This document shows positions 15,786 through 24,505 of a stretch of DNA of 64,000 nucleotides, in pieces. Position 1 is the first letter of the stretch. Each line of letters starts with the position of its first letter. The stretch comes from Hymenobacter cellulosivorans (GTDB lineage: Bacteria > Bacteroidota > Bacteroidia > Cytophagales > Hymenobacteraceae). Below the pieces are notes generated by a model that worked only from the letters and a program-made list of their open reading frames with translations, made no database searches and had not been told where the DNA came from. A program made the position numbers and the translations under genes. The stretch is taken from NCBI RefSeq assembly GCF_022919135.1, contig NZ_CP095049.1, forward strand, positions 248,001-312,000, written 5' to 3'.

Positions 15786-16379
15786 TTATATATAGGCAAT
15801 GCTTGACGCGGCCATGCCGAAGGCGCGTAGCAAGGTTTGCAGATGCTGCTCATTTACGTCCGGCACGGGCTGGCTATCGGGCTCGGCCTCTAGGACCAGG
15901 GCAATATCTGAAGCGGCAACCTGTCCGAACCCCATCGTCCACTCGCCAAACCGGCGGTCCGGCATTGGTCCTTCCCCGACGGTAACTACCTGCCGGTGGC
16001 GCGTATCGGCCTGAATCCGCGCGTAGAGGGTTCGCACCTCGGCTTCCGGCCCTTCCAGCACTTGCACGAAGCGTCCCTCGCTGTACAGCAGCAAGCCGGT
16101 AATCTGGTGCTCGGCGTTATACTGCTGGGAGTAGTACAGAATCTCTTGTAGCCCCTCATGTGTCAGCGGCTGCACGGTTTGGCTACGGTACAGGATTTGG
16201 TAAATGCTCGTATCCAATCGGTGCAGGACTTCCTGTAGCGTAAGCATGCCGCGCTGGTACTGGTACAGCAACTGCTTCTCATACCGGCGAGGAGTCAACG
16301 GAGTATTAGCAGTGAGGGCCACGGCCCACGCAACGGCGCGCTGGCGCTGGGCTTCTGTGTAAAGGACGGAATATTTCAT
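15786..16379 (-). CDS. BLUF-domain blue-light photoreceptor
   Basis: A 197-residue protein from MKYSVLYTE; an ATG at 16439 would add 20 residues without domain character. Residues about 59-155 are a BLUF domain that binds FAD and senses blue light. The key residues of AppA are present: Tyr in YRSQ (Y64), Asn in YNAEHQITG (N88), Gln in GRFVQVLEG (Q105), and Trp/Met in FGEWTMGF (W147, M149). The first 55 residues (RQRAVAWAVALTANTPLTPR, EKQLLYQYQRGMLTLQEVL) form a separate helical region of unknown role, perhaps the output partner. It has no enzymatic output domain, so it should signal by protein contact. A decayed histidine-kinase start lies divergently next door. Confidence 0.9.
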   Translation of the reverse strand: MKYSVLYTEAQRQRAVAWAVALTANTPLTPRRYEKQLLYQYQRGMLTLQEVLHRLDTSIYQILYRSQTVQPLTHEGLQEILYYSQQYNAEHQITGLLLYSEGRFVQVLEGPEAEVRTLYARIQADTRHRQVVTVGEGPMPDRRFGEWTMGFGQVAASDIALVLEAEPDSQPVPDVNEQHLQTLLRAFGMAASSIAYI

Positions 16380-16621
16380 TCCCGGCTTGTACGCTAGTAA
16401 TACGCTGCTGAGTTGAGGGAAATACAGGGGGTAAACCATGTGTATTCTTCACGCAGTAGTTGGGGTAAAACTACTTCCTTCCTAGTCAGGATTTTGCACG
16501 TCTGAGCTGTTTAGGAGCAGAGCCTAAGTTGGCGCCTGATTGTGCGGAGAACTGGCCGTCAATCGTACATCTGTTTCCCCGTATCTTTCGGAATTACGCA
16601 CCTTCTGCTTCTTATCCCTAT

Positions 16622-16809
16622 ATGTTTTCTCCACCCGAAGCAGAAGCGACGCTACTAGAGGCCGAATTGCTGGTTCGGCTGTTTCCCAGCGGAGGAGAAA
16701 TAGGGGAGCAAATTTACCGGCTCGACTGGTCGAAAACCCTTCTTGGACCGGTGCGCGGCTGGCCCCAAGGCTGCGTACGGCCTTGCGCATCATGCTTGGC
16801 TTCTCTTAG
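16622..16809 (+). pseudogene. Remnant of a PAS-type sensor histidine kinase N-terminus, frameshifted
   Basis: The frame from ATG 16622 encodes EAELLVRLFPSGGEIGEQ then RLDWSKTLLGPVRGWPQG, a typical start of Bacteroidota PAS sensor kinases (DWxxTxLGPxxxWPQxL). The expected continuation LRTALRIMLGFS is present but in another frame, ending in TAG at 16807-16809. The gene is therefore frameshifted and also truncated; no kinase domain follows. It lies divergently beside the BLUF photoreceptor. Confidence 0.65.
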
Positions 16810-16989
16810 CGCTTACATAATCCCATACTAACCTAACGGGTAAACGTATGCCAAGAAAGCGGGGCTAACCCTGCTCAAAGGCTAAATACTACATTAGAAT
16901 GCTGAGTGGCCTTTGGGGCCCCTTAAAACGCCAAACTTACCCTCTGCGCGAAGAAGCTTGTCTTTATCTATTGGAATTCGTTTTCTTGT

Positions 16990-17784
16990 ATGAAGCAACT
17001 ATTTTGGCTGGCCGGCTTTAGCCTTAGCGTAGCCGCCTGCCGCCCCGACGCTCCGGCCTCCGCGCCGGTGGCCCGCAACCACGACAACCTGCCCGCCGGC
17101 CCGTTTCGCTCCGCCGACGCCGACCAGGCAACTGCCCAGGACACGCTGCACACGGCCGACGGCTCGGTGCTCCACGTCACGCCCGTGACAGCCGACTACT
17201 TTGCCCGCTTACCGGACCCGCTGGGCCGCTACCTCGATAGCACCCTAACGGCCGAAAGCGGGCGGGTGCGCCGGGAAAACGACGACCTGATTTTCCGGCC
17301 GGAGCAGGGCCCCGAGGTGCGCTTGCACACGGTGTTGTCGGGCCCAGGAGGCCCGGATGACCCTACGGGGCGGGCCGTACACTCGTATTGGGCGGAGCTG
17401 CCTACGGCCCACCAGTGGGTAGTGGCAACACAGGAGGAAAACCGCCAGGTAACCACGCTCATTGACCAGCGTACCGGCCAGCGCACCGAGGTAGTAGGTG
17501 AGCCGACCGTGTCGCCGGATGGGCGCTACCTTATCGGGGTGAAAAGCGACCAGACCAACGACGGCAGCGACGAAAGCGCCACCGGGATTCAGCTGTTCCA
17601 GCTCGGCGACGGGCCCCCACGCCTACTCTGGACCCGCCAAACTCTGCACTGGGGAGCCACCCGGGCCCGTTGGAGCGGCCCCCGCACGGTGGTACTGGAA
17701 CAGGAACGCACCCCGCCCAGCCAGGAGGAAGAAGGCCCGCCGCCTACCTACGTCGAGGTAACGGTGCCGGACCCGAAAGACTAG
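16990..17784 (+). CDS. Lipoprotein, unknown function (paralog of the gene at 19408)
   Basis: A 264-residue lipoprotein. Signal peptide to residue 16, lipobox VAAC (C17), followed by RPDAPAS. The mature part shows TLHTADGSVLHVTPVTADYF, HQWVVATQEENRQVTTLIDQ and EPTVSPDGRYLIGV. The SPDGRYL wording is like TolB/WD propeller strands, but only one or two such units are clear. The protein at 19408 has the same length (264) and order of motifs (LHLPGGQLVQLHPVSTATF; AAHQWVV; VDQRTGRS; SPDGKLVLL), so the two arose by duplication. I recognise no named family. Confidence 0.8.
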   Translation: MKQLFWLAGFSLSVAACRPDAPASAPVARNHDNLPAGPFRSADADQATAQDTLHTADGSVLHVTPVTADYFARLPDPLGRYLDSTLTAESGRVRRENDDLIFRPEQGPEVRLHTVLSGPGGPDDPTGRAVHSYWAELPTAHQWVVATQEENRQVTTLIDQRTGQRTEVVGEPTVSPDGRYLIGVKSDQTNDGSDESATGIQLFQLGDGPPRLLWTRQTLHWGATRARWSGPRTVVLEQERTPPSQEEEGPPPTYVEVTVPDPKD

Positions 17785-17813
17785 TCACTACTGGCCTGCT
17801 TATTTCCGACTCT

Positions 17814-18599
17814 ATGCTCCTGGGTGTTTACTGGTATTATGGCTTTCCCGAAGGCCTCTACCACTACGACTTTTTCACGTATCAGCCCGGTACCGGCGGC
17901 ATGGCCGGGGGCCCGGCCGAGCTGACGACTACTGTACGGGCAGCCAACCCAGCTAGCCTGCTGACCGCCGTGCAAGCCGTGGCCGCCCGGTATCCGCAGA
18001 TGGAGCTGCTGGCCCAGGCGCACGGCTCCCTGCTACGCCTCACGCTGGGCGGCTGGGCCCTACCCGACTACGCCTTTTTCGTAGCCACCCAATTAGAAAC
18101 TGTTCTGCACCAGCACGAAGCTACCCGTACTGCGGAGCCGCTCCCCGCTGACGTGCCCCTGCTACGCCTGGACCGGCCCGCCGACGACACGCCGCCTTAC
18201 CGCTACGGCGGCATCTTCGCGGCTGTCAGCTCGGGGCCCAAAAAGCACCAGGCCGAAACCGCGTCCCTGCGCCTCGACTGCCACCTGCTGCTTGGGCATC
18301 AGGAAGACTTCCTCAAGGAGCTGGACGCGCTATGCCCCGCATTTGGACTGGATGTGCTGCATTACCTCGACCAGGAAGTAGCTACCCAGGTAAACCTGAT
18401 GTTGTTTTTCGGCAACGGCCGGCAGGGCGTGGGCGGTGCGCCGCTGCGCTACACCAACGTAGACGCGCTGGCCAACGCCGTGGAATTACTTATGGTGGAC
18501 TACGACGCGCACCGCGGCCATCGGGGCTCCTACCCCACCCACTATCCCCGCCGCGGCCCTCACGTGGTAAGAGTAGTAGATGCGGAGTTTGTGCTCTGA
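17814..18599 (+). CDS. Hypothetical cytoplasmic protein
   Basis: A 261-residue protein; start at ATG 17814 (MLLGVYWYYGFPEGLYHYDF), since the longer frame to 17670 overlaps the preceding gene in a different frame and has no sense. There is no signal peptide. The N-terminus is aromatic-rich; the middle has ALPDYAFFVATQLETVLHQ; the C-terminus includes AVELLMVDYDAHRG. No family is recognised. It lies 29 bases after the lipoprotein at 16990 and 120 bases before an SMI1/KNR4 gene; immunity-like proteins of polymorphic toxin systems often look like this, but nothing proves it. Confidence 0.7.
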   Translation: MLLGVYWYYGFPEGLYHYDFFTYQPGTGGMAGGPAELTTTVRAANPASLLTAVQAVAARYPQMELLAQAHGSLLRLTLGGWALPDYAFFVATQLETVLHQHEATRTAEPLPADVPLLRLDRPADDTPPYRYGGIFAAVSSGPKKHQAETASLRLDCHLLLGHQEDFLKELDALCPAFGLDVLHYLDQEVATQVNLMLFFGNGRQGVGGAPLRYTNVDALANAVELLMVDYDAHRGHRGSYPTHYPRRGPHVVRVVDAEFVL

Positions 18600-18719
18600 A
18601 CAGGATGCTGGCGAGTTGCTACCCAAAGCGGCTGACAGCCTCCTTTTTATCTTGCTACCCAAGTTTGCCTACCTACCCGGTTGGCCCATAGTTACCGGAC
18701 CCCTTCTATACTTCAACCC

Positions 18720-19247
18720 ATGCTGCTACCGATCGATTTCGATGCCCGGAATTTCTGGGCAGACAGTGACTATGCTACCAAGAAACATACGGAGGCTCCA
18801 CCCACCGACGAGCTGATTGTCCGGGTAGAAACCGACCTGGGCTACCGGCTGCCGGCTTTCTACGTGGCGCTGATGCGCACCCGCAACGGCGGCATTCCGC
18901 ACAAGACCTGCTTCCCGACCACCGAGGCGACCAGCTGGGCCGACGACCATGTGGCCATTACCAGTATCAGTGGCATCGGCTACGAGAAGCCGTACGCGCT
19001 GTGCGGCAGCCTGGGCAGCCAGTTTATGCTGGAGGAATGGGGCTACCCGGCCATCGGGGTGGTAGTCTGCGACTGTCCTTCGGCCGGCCACGACCTGATT
19101 ATGCTCGATTACCGCGCCTGCGGGCCCGAGGGGGAGCCGGCCGTGGTCCACGTTGATCAGGAAAGTGACTACCGGGTTACGTACCTGGCGCCCGACTTCG
19201 AAACGTTCATTCGCGGCCTGGCCGAAGAATCCACCTTCGAGCAATAG
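18720..19247 (+). CDS. SMI1/KNR4-family protein (immunity-like)
   Basis: A 175-residue protein; start at MLLPIDFDARNFW (18720). The SMI1/KNR4 fold is indicated by IVRVETDLGYRLPAFYVALM followed by RTRNGGIPHKTCFP, then ISGIGYEKPYALCG, WGYPAIGVVVCDCPSAGHDL and the final DFETFIRGLAEE. In bacteria this superfamily supplies many immunity proteins against polymorphic toxins and contact-dependent effectors. No toxin gene lies next to it here, so it is an orphan immunity protein or has another role. Confidence 0.85.
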   Translation: MLLPIDFDARNFWADSDYATKKHTEAPPTDELIVRVETDLGYRLPAFYVALMRTRNGGIPHKTCFPTTEATSWADDHVAITSISGIGYEKPYALCGSLGSQFMLEEWGYPAIGVVVCDCPSAGHDLIMLDYRACGPEGEPAVVHVDQESDYRVTYLAPDFETFIRGLAEESTFEQ

Positions 19248-19407
19248 CCTTCAGGTGATTTGCACGTGCTGGTCAGCTAGGGCTGCTGCCCGGCGTTGCG
19301 CTGCTAGCTACCGAACCGGCACTTAGAAGAAGGCCAAAATATAACTATCCGTGTGGGGTGGCTCGGCTGCCACAGGCCACATGCCCACCCTCCTTATTAA
19401 GCAACCC

Positions 19408-20202
19408 ATGACTGCCTCTTTCCGCTTTGCCACGCTGGTTTTGCTCGTTACTGCCTGCCGCCCGGATACGCCTGCCACCGAGCAAGCTACGTCACCGACT
19501 GTCCCAACTCCGGCACCAAGCACGCCGCCCCCATCCGCTAAGGCTGGCCCCACCGACACACTGCACCTGCCTGGGGGCCAGCTCGTACAGCTCCATCCGG
19601 TTTCAACTGCCACCTTTGCCCAGTTGCCCACCAGCAAGCTACCCGAAATGCTCAACGACTCTACGGCCGAGCACCTGGAAACCACGCAGGGCCAGGTACG
19701 CCGGCAGGGCCTTGACTTGCTGCTTCAGCCCGCGCAGGGCAAGGTCGTCAAGCTTTCCTCGACGCCCGAGGCGGAGTTTACGTTGCAAAATGGAGAGGCA
19801 GTACGCTACCAGTACTGGGGCAGCCTGCCCGCGGCGCACCAATGGGTGGTACGGGCCTGGTACTGGGAGGCATCGGGCACAGTGCTGGTCGACCAGCGCA
19901 CCGGGCGCTCCGTGGAGCTCATCGGCGACCCGGTAGCCTCGCCCGATGGCAAGCTGGTGCTGCTGACCAGCCCCGGCCTGAGCGGCGGCGACCAGGCCAA
20001 CGCCTTGGGTCTGGTGCAAATTGGAGCCGACGGCCCACACCAGCTCTGGCAGCGGGAGCCGACAACCTGGGAACCCGCCGAAGCCCGCTGGTCCTCGTCC
20101 AACCAAGTAGTGCTGCAACTGCGCCACCCCGATGCAGAAGGCATCATTGCCGAAGACGCGCCGGTAACCTATGCCGAGCTGACGCTACCTGTGGCCCACT
20201 AA
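19408..20202 (+). CDS. Lipoprotein, unknown function (paralog of the gene at 16990)
   Basis: A 264-residue lipoprotein from MTASFRFATLVLLVTAC; lipobox LVTAC with the cysteine at 17, again followed by RPD. A Pro/Thr-rich linker (VPTPAPSTPPPSAKAG) precedes the conserved part. Motif order copies the paralog at 16990: TLHLPGGQLVQLHPVSTATF, AHQWVVRAWY, VLVDQRTGRSVELIG, SPDGKLVLLTSPGLSGG. Start 19408 is chosen because it begins the signal peptide; earlier ATGs add a non-signal stretch. It is followed after 12 bases by another lipoprotein, so they form an operon. Function unknown; cell-envelope location is likely. Confidence 0.8.
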   Translation: MTASFRFATLVLLVTACRPDTPATEQATSPTVPTPAPSTPPPSAKAGPTDTLHLPGGQLVQLHPVSTATFAQLPTSKLPEMLNDSTAEHLETTQGQVRRQGLDLLLQPAQGKVVKLSSTPEAEFTLQNGEAVRYQYWGSLPAAHQWVVRAWYWEASGTVLVDQRTGRSVELIGDPVASPDGKLVLLTSPGLSGGDQANALGLVQIGADGPHQLWQREPTTWEPAEARWSSSNQVVLQLRHPDAEGIIAEDAPVTYAELTLPVAH

Positions 20203-20214
20203 GCCCGCTGCCTT

Positions 20215-20946
20215 ATGCGTATCTGCCCACTTCTGCTGTCGGCCACTGGCCTGCTGCTAACGGCCTGCCACAACGACCAGCCAGCCGAAAAGCCCCTGCC
20301 CACCGGCCCTTTGCTCGATGCAGTGCCCACGGGCTACCGCCCCACTGACCGGCAGGATACGCTGGAGAGCTACTACGCGCCCTACGAGGCCTACGAGGAT
20401 AGCACCTTTCAGCTCGACACCACTTACCGCAGCCTGGCGCTGGTGCGAGTGCGCTTCGTGTCCGCTTCGACCCTGCGCCGCACTCACCTCGACACCCTCA
20501 CGTTCCGGCACCTGCACACCGAGCTGGGCTTCGACAACCAAACCGGCTACTTCTGGGACCTTACCCCGCAGCCTAACAGAGCCGACTCCCTGGCCGAGGG
20601 CGCAGACGGCACGCCGCTCAAACTGTTCTCGACCTACACCGTTCGCCTTATTCTAACCGAGTACCGGCGCCGGCGCAACACGGGCGTGGCCTATGACCGC
20701 AACAGCTACCTCATGGACTACCCGTTTCAGCCGGTAAGCGTGGCCAAAGTCAGTGACTCGGTGTTGTACGTACGAGCTTTTCTCTACCGCGCCCGGGTTC
20801 CCCAGCCCTCGGTAGTTTATCCCGATTACCCCAGTAGCCGCCCGCAGCGGCGCATTCCGCACGTAGCCGACCAGCCCGACACCACCCGGCTGGCAACCCT
20901 GCGCTTCAGCTTCCGCCAGCTCCACCGCTCCGCCGACGACGATTAG
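20215..20946 (+). CDS. Lipoprotein, unknown function
   Basis: A 243-residue lipoprotein in operon with the gene ending at 20202. Signal peptide with lipobox LLTAC (C18). The mature part has mixed beta character (SLALVRVRFVSASTLRRTH, TYTVRLILTEYRRRRNTG, VSVAKVSDSVLYVRAF) and ends in a very acidic ADDD. No family is recognised. It converges with a minus-strand membrane protein. Confidence 0.75.
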   Translation: MRICPLLLSATGLLLTACHNDQPAEKPLPTGPLLDAVPTGYRPTDRQDTLESYYAPYEAYEDSTFQLDTTYRSLALVRVRFVSASTLRRTHLDTLTFRHLHTELGFDNQTGYFWDLTPQPNRADSLAEGADGTPLKLFSTYTVRLILTEYRRRRNTGVAYDRNSYLMDYPFQPVSVAKVSDSVLYVRAFLYRARVPQPSVVYPDYPSSRPQRRIPHVADQPDTTRLATLRFSFRQLHRSADDD

Positions 20947-20986
20947 TTGCTGGCTGCTCCTACTTTGCCCCATTCGTGCCCTGGCC

Positions 20987-21490
20987 CTACTGGCTGGAAG
21001 GTTGAACACCCGTAAACCGCCGCGCCCCGGCCGCCAGCAAGCCGTAGCAGACCAGCAGCCCGAGCACGTTATAGGGTATTGACAAGGCGACAATCAGCCA
21101 GCCCAGGGCCAGCCCGTCGCGGCAGCCGTGTAGCAGCAGCGTAGGCAGCCAGTCGGGGGGAAAGTAGCCGGCCCGCATGTCGTGCCAGTACCAGAGCATA
21201 CCACCCAGCGGCGAGGCCACGGCTACGGTCGCCAACGCCAGCAGGGCGACTATTCCCGCCCGGCCCCACCCTCCGCGCCGCGCCCAGGAGTTCAGCGTTA
21301 ATGCCGCCAGGGGGCCAAAGCAAGCGCAACACAGGGTAATGTAGGCCAGCGGATGTGCTTCGTGGTAGAGCAGCATTAGGTACCAGGCCCCAAACACGTG
21401 GCCGTTCGGCAGCAGGACCCGCAGTACGTAATAGCCGGCCACAGCCAGCACCCAGCTGGTGAGCGTGAAAAAAAGTATCCGTCGGAACAT
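20987..21490 (-). CDS. Membrane protein with four predicted TM helices
   Basis: A 167-residue protein starting at MFRRILFFTLTSWVLAVAGY; the ORF extends upstream to 21568 but that part is polar and unrelated. Hydrophobic segments occur at about residues 5-23, 38-68 (AYITLCCACFGPLAALTL), 77-97 (AGIVALLALATVAVASPLGG) and 126-152 (GLALGWLIVALSIPYNVLGLL). Two Cys pairs are in or near the second helix. I recognise no family. Confidence 0.7.
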   Translation of the reverse strand: MFRRILFFTLTSWVLAVAGYYVLRVLLPNGHVFGAWYLMLLYHEAHPLAYITLCCACFGPLAALTLNSWARRGGWGRAGIVALLALATVAVASPLGGMLWYWHDMRAGYFPPDWLPTLLLHGCRDGLALGWLIVALSIPYNVLGLLVCYGLLAAGARRFTGVQPSSQ

Positions 21491-21629
21491 ATTACTCAAA
21501 GAAGCAACCCAGCACCGGCCGCTACGATTTACTGGCTTTTCCCTCTGGGCCGGCCGGAGTTTATTCAAGGGTTGGCCCCAATGCTGTTTCAGCCTCGACG
21601 CTGCTCTGCCCTACTTGCCGGCCGCTCGG

Positions 21630-22208
21630 TTATTGGTTGTACTGCAGCTGGTCGGGAGGAAGGTGGGCGAAGTACAGCGTGTCGCCCTCGCCACTGATGA
21701 CGTAAGCCGGTACCCGCTGACTAACGCGCCGGTAGGTACCATCGGCCGTCAGATTGCCGCCAAACAGACAGTCCTGGGTGTAACCGGGCACACTGGCCAC
21801 TGTGGCACCGGCCGGCGTGAAGGCAATGCGCAGTCGGCAGCCGTGCTCATCCTCCGGTGCTTTGGCCGAATAATAGGCGGTCTTGCCCCGCAGCGTGGCC
21901 CGGCCCAGCACATTGATCAGGTGGTAGGCCGGGGCCCCGTCGTTGGCATCAAGCTGGAAGAGCACGGTCGAATCCGACTCGGGGTACACCGTCAGGATGC
22001 CGCCCGCCTCCTCGGCCGCCGCTGCTCCCCAGCGGTACTCTCCGGCATACGTAGTGGTGGCTGGCTGCGCCGGGCCGGACGGCGCAGCGGCGGCAGCTTT
22101 CGGGGCCGCAGGAGGCGGAGTACTGGTATCGGGTTGGCCGGTGCAGCCGGCCAGAGTCAGAGCTATACCTAAGAATCGGCTTGTTGGTCGGGGCAGAAAT
22201 AAGAGCAC
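21630..22208 (-). CDS. Lipoprotein, unknown function
   Basis: A 192-residue lipoprotein. Lipobox TLAGC (C22), then a disordered Pro/Ala/Thr-rich linker to about residue 52. The conserved part is short (TYAGEYRWGAAAAEEAGGIL, AYHLINVLGRATLRGKTAYY, CRLRIAFTPAGATVASV, CLFGGNLTADGTYRRVS), a beta-rich domain of about 130 residues similar in outline to small secreted domains that bear one disulfide. Both Cys (in CRLRIAF and CLFGG) could pair. No named family is recognised. Confidence 0.7.
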   Translation of the reverse strand: MLLFLPRPTSRFLGIALTLAGCTGQPDTSTPPPAAPKAAAAAPSGPAQPATTTYAGEYRWGAAAAEEAGGILTVYPESDSTVLFQLDANDGAPAYHLINVLGRATLRGKTAYYSAKAPEDEHGCRLRIAFTPAGATVASVPGYTQDCLFGGNLTADGTYRRVSQRVPAYVISGEGDTLYFAHLPPDQLQYNQ

Positions 22209-22284
22209 AGCGCAGGTAATAAATTAAAGTGGATTATTGCTTGAAAACCGCCGCGAAAGGCGGGCTAGTACGAATCGGTTCTAC

Positions 22285-23406
22285 TTACACGCGGTAAAGA
22301 CTGAAGCAGCCGTAGTCGGTACGAACTCCCAGGCCGCCGCGCATAAAGCGAAGCTTGGCAGACTTGACGCAGTGCGCGAGGCGAAACCGCTGCCGACACT
22401 GCCAAGTGGTTGCGTCGTAGAGCTCCACCCACGTACCTCGCAGCAGGGCCAGGTACGATTGGTCGGCGTTGAGGCAGCAGGCCAGAATGCTGGGCCACTC
22501 CTCGCCCCCATGCAGCGGCGACTCCACCTCTCGGCCCCCTTGCAGGTCGAAACAGCGCAATGCTTTGCTATGGGCCTCAAGCAGCAACAGCAGCTGGTCG
22601 TTGGCGGCGAAGGCCAGTTGCCGCACCCGGCCGAAGTCGCCAGTAAACGTGTGGCGTAAGGCTCCGTCGGTAGCACTGCGGACCTGGATTTTCCCCGGCT
22701 CGGTGTGCAGGGCCAGCAGCTCTCCGCTGTGGGCCAGGGCCGCCGCAAACAGCACCGAGCCACGGTCTAGCTGCGTGGTAAACGGCAGCCGAAACAAAGG
22801 CCGCCGGTCAGCCTCCAGCACGACCAACTCCTGGTTGGCCGCATAGGCTGTGCGGCCCGCCGCCGTAGCCACGAAGCTGCTCGGTGACCGGCCGCGGGCA
22901 CTCAACGGCTCAAACTGCTTACGGGCCAAGTCATAGGTTACAATCGAATGGTCGAGGTTGAGTACCAGCGCGTGCCAGGCAGGTTGGTAATGCATGTCCC
23001 AGGCCAGAATAACAGGGAGCGGAATAGTGGCCTGCTGCTGCCCGGCATCGTCGAGGTGGACCAGGAAATCCTGCTGGTCGGCGGGGGCGCGAAACCAGCC
23101 GTGCTGGTAAACAAACCTACCCGCCGGCGTGTCGGCTAGGGCCAAGCTGCCCGTATAGCCACCCCCGATATAGCTGTGTAGCAGCGGCTGCCCGGGCGCA
23201 GCGGCGGGATTGTGCCCCACGAAACCCTGTTTGAGCCGGGTCCACTCCTGCCGTTCCGCGTAAGCAGCCGCCTCCGGGGCCGTGGCAAACTGCTTTTCCG
23301 TGCGCCGGCTCCGACCTGGTTTCCCGGTTTCCATTACGACCCGGGTATCGGCCACCGTCAGGGTGCAGGTAGTATTCGTCTGCTGGTTCCAGAGGTGATG
23401 CATCAT
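22285..23406 (-). CDS. WGR-like domain fused to a WD40/beta-propeller protein
   Basis: A 373-residue cytoplasmic protein without a signal peptide. Residues 1-65 resemble a WGR domain (WNQQTNTTCTLTVADTRVVM; EKQFATAPEAAAYAERQEW; KQGF), best known from poly(ADP-ribose) polymerases and MolR-type proteins where it binds nucleic acid. The rest is a propeller with repeated strands: GRFVYQHGWFRAPADQQDFL, SIVTYDLARKQFEPL, QELVVLEADRRPLFRL, GKIQVRSATDGALRHTFTG, KALRCFDLQGGREVES, TWVELYDATTWQCRQRF. The combination is unusual. Function is unknown; it may act as a scaffold on nucleic acid or protein. Confidence 0.75.
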   Translation of the reverse strand: MMHHLWNQQTNTTCTLTVADTRVVMETGKPGRSRRTEKQFATAPEAAAYAERQEWTRLKQGFVGHNPAAAPGQPLLHSYIGGGYTGSLALADTPAGRFVYQHGWFRAPADQQDFLVHLDDAGQQQATIPLPVILAWDMHYQPAWHALVLNLDHSIVTYDLARKQFEPLSARGRSPSSFVATAAGRTAYAANQELVVLEADRRPLFRLPFTTQLDRGSVLFAAALAHSGELLALHTEPGKIQVRSATDGALRHTFTGDFGRVRQLAFAANDQLLLLLEAHSKALRCFDLQGGREVESPLHGGEEWPSILACCLNADQSYLALLRGTWVELYDATTWQCRQRFRLAHCVKSAKLRFMRGGLGVRTDYGCFSLYRV

Positions 23407-23550
23407 ACGCGGCAGGCGGTAGGTATAGGCAGGGAGCTATGGAGCGGGGCAGATACTGCTGCGGAATCAAGCCAAATCTAACAGAATCACGGTAAACGCC
23501 CTGCCCATATTGGCATAGCCAGTGCCAACTTCTGAAGCATCCACACACCA

Positions 23551-23594
23551 CGGCCCCTCCACCGACGCACAAACAGGGCGCTGGTAGAGGGGCC
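23551..23594 (-). terminator. Hairpin downstream of qorB
   Basis: CGGCCCCTC pairs with GAGGGGCCG, with more pairs inside (CACC/GGTAG). It lies just after the qorB stop on the minus strand and upstream of the WGR gene; there is no clear T run. Confidence 0.5.
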
Positions 23595-23616
23595 GTAGGA
23601 ACCGGGCCAGAGGCGC

Positions 23617-24462
23617 CTACTGAAGCGCGGCCGCTACCGCCGTTGCCAGCGGCGTCGTGGGGCGGCCAATGAGCTGGGAAAGCTGGCGGCTGTCGTCGAA
23701 CAGGGCCCCTTCGGCAGCATTGGCATCCCAGCCAGCAATACCGTGGGCAAAGCCTTCGGGCACGCCAAAGCTGGTCAGGGCAGCAGCGTAGTCGCCTACC
23801 GGCAAGTCGCGGTAGGGAATGTCTTTGCCAGTCTGACTCGAAATCTCGGCGGCCAGCTCAGCCAGCGTGTACGATTCGTCGCCGGCCAGCTCGTAGGTTT
23901 TGTTATCATGCCCAGGGCCAGTCAGCACGGCCACGGCGGCATCGGCAAAATCGGCGCGGGTGGCGGAAGAAATCCGGCCTTCCCGGGCACTGCCAATAAA
24001 GGCCCCGCCAGCTACGGCCCCATGCACCGAGCCGGTATAGTTTTCCGTGTACCAGCCATTGCGCAGAATCGTGAAGGTCAGGCCCGAGGCTTTCAGGTCG
24101 GCTTCCGTAGCCCGGTGCTCTTGGGCCAGGCTAAGCGCCGACGTATCGGCGTGCAACACGCTGGTGTACACCACGCGGCTCACACCGGCCTGCTTGGCTG
24201 CCGCAATGACGTTGCGGTGCTGTGTGACGCGCTGCCCTACTTCGCTCGAAGAAATCAGCAGGAGCGTATCGATGCCGGCCAGGGCCGCGTCGAGGGTGGC
24301 GGGTTGGTTGTAATCGGCTTCCCGAACTTCCACGCCCAGGTCAGCGGCTTTGGCCGGATTACGAACCAGGGCCACAATCTGGTCGGCGCCTACCTGAGTT
24401 TGGAGTTTTTCGATGATGAGACGGCCCAGCTGACCCGTGGCACCGGTGATGGCAATTTTCAT
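23617..24462 (-). CDS. qorB: NAD(P)H:quinone oxidoreductase, NmrA/QorB-like
   Basis: A 281-residue atypical SDR that should reduce quinones with NADPH in the cytoplasm. The start at 24462 begins at MKIAITGATGQLGRLIIEKL, with GxxGxxG at residues 7-13. Other family marks are IVALVRNPAKAADLGVEVRE, ADYNQPATLDAALAGIDTLL, SVLHADTSALSLAQEHRATE, LRNGWYTENY and YTLAELAAEIS. In E. coli, qorB (ytfG) lies divergent from a HxlR regulator, and the same arrangement is seen here with an operator between the genes. Expression is probably repressed by the HxlR protein and induced by electrophiles or quinones; this is inferred from known QorR/YodB systems. Confidence 0.88.
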   Translation of the reverse strand: MKIAITGATGQLGRLIIEKLQTQVGADQIVALVRNPAKAADLGVEVREADYNQPATLDAALAGIDTLLLISSSEVGQRVTQHRNVIAAAKQAGVSRVVYTSVLHADTSALSLAQEHRATEADLKASGLTFTILRNGWYTENYTGSVHGAVAGGAFIGSAREGRISSATRADFADAAVAVLTGPGHDNKTYELAGDESYTLAELAAEISSQTGKDIPYRDLPVGDYAAALTSFGVPEGFAHGIAGWDANAAEGALFDDSRQLSQLIGRPTTPLATAVAAALQ

Positions 24463-24490
24463 GGTTTCGTCGATTAAATAATGAACGAAA

Positions 24491-24498
24491 CAAAAGTA
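24491..24498 (-). promoter_or_regulatory. -7 element of qorB (TACTTTTG on minus strand)
   Basis: Plus strand CAAAAGTA, 28 bases upstream of the qorB start. The adjacent palindrome 24506-24524 occupies the region where RNA polymerase would bind upstream, which fits repression. Confidence 0.55.
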
Positions 24499-24505
24499 GG
24501 TGGTA

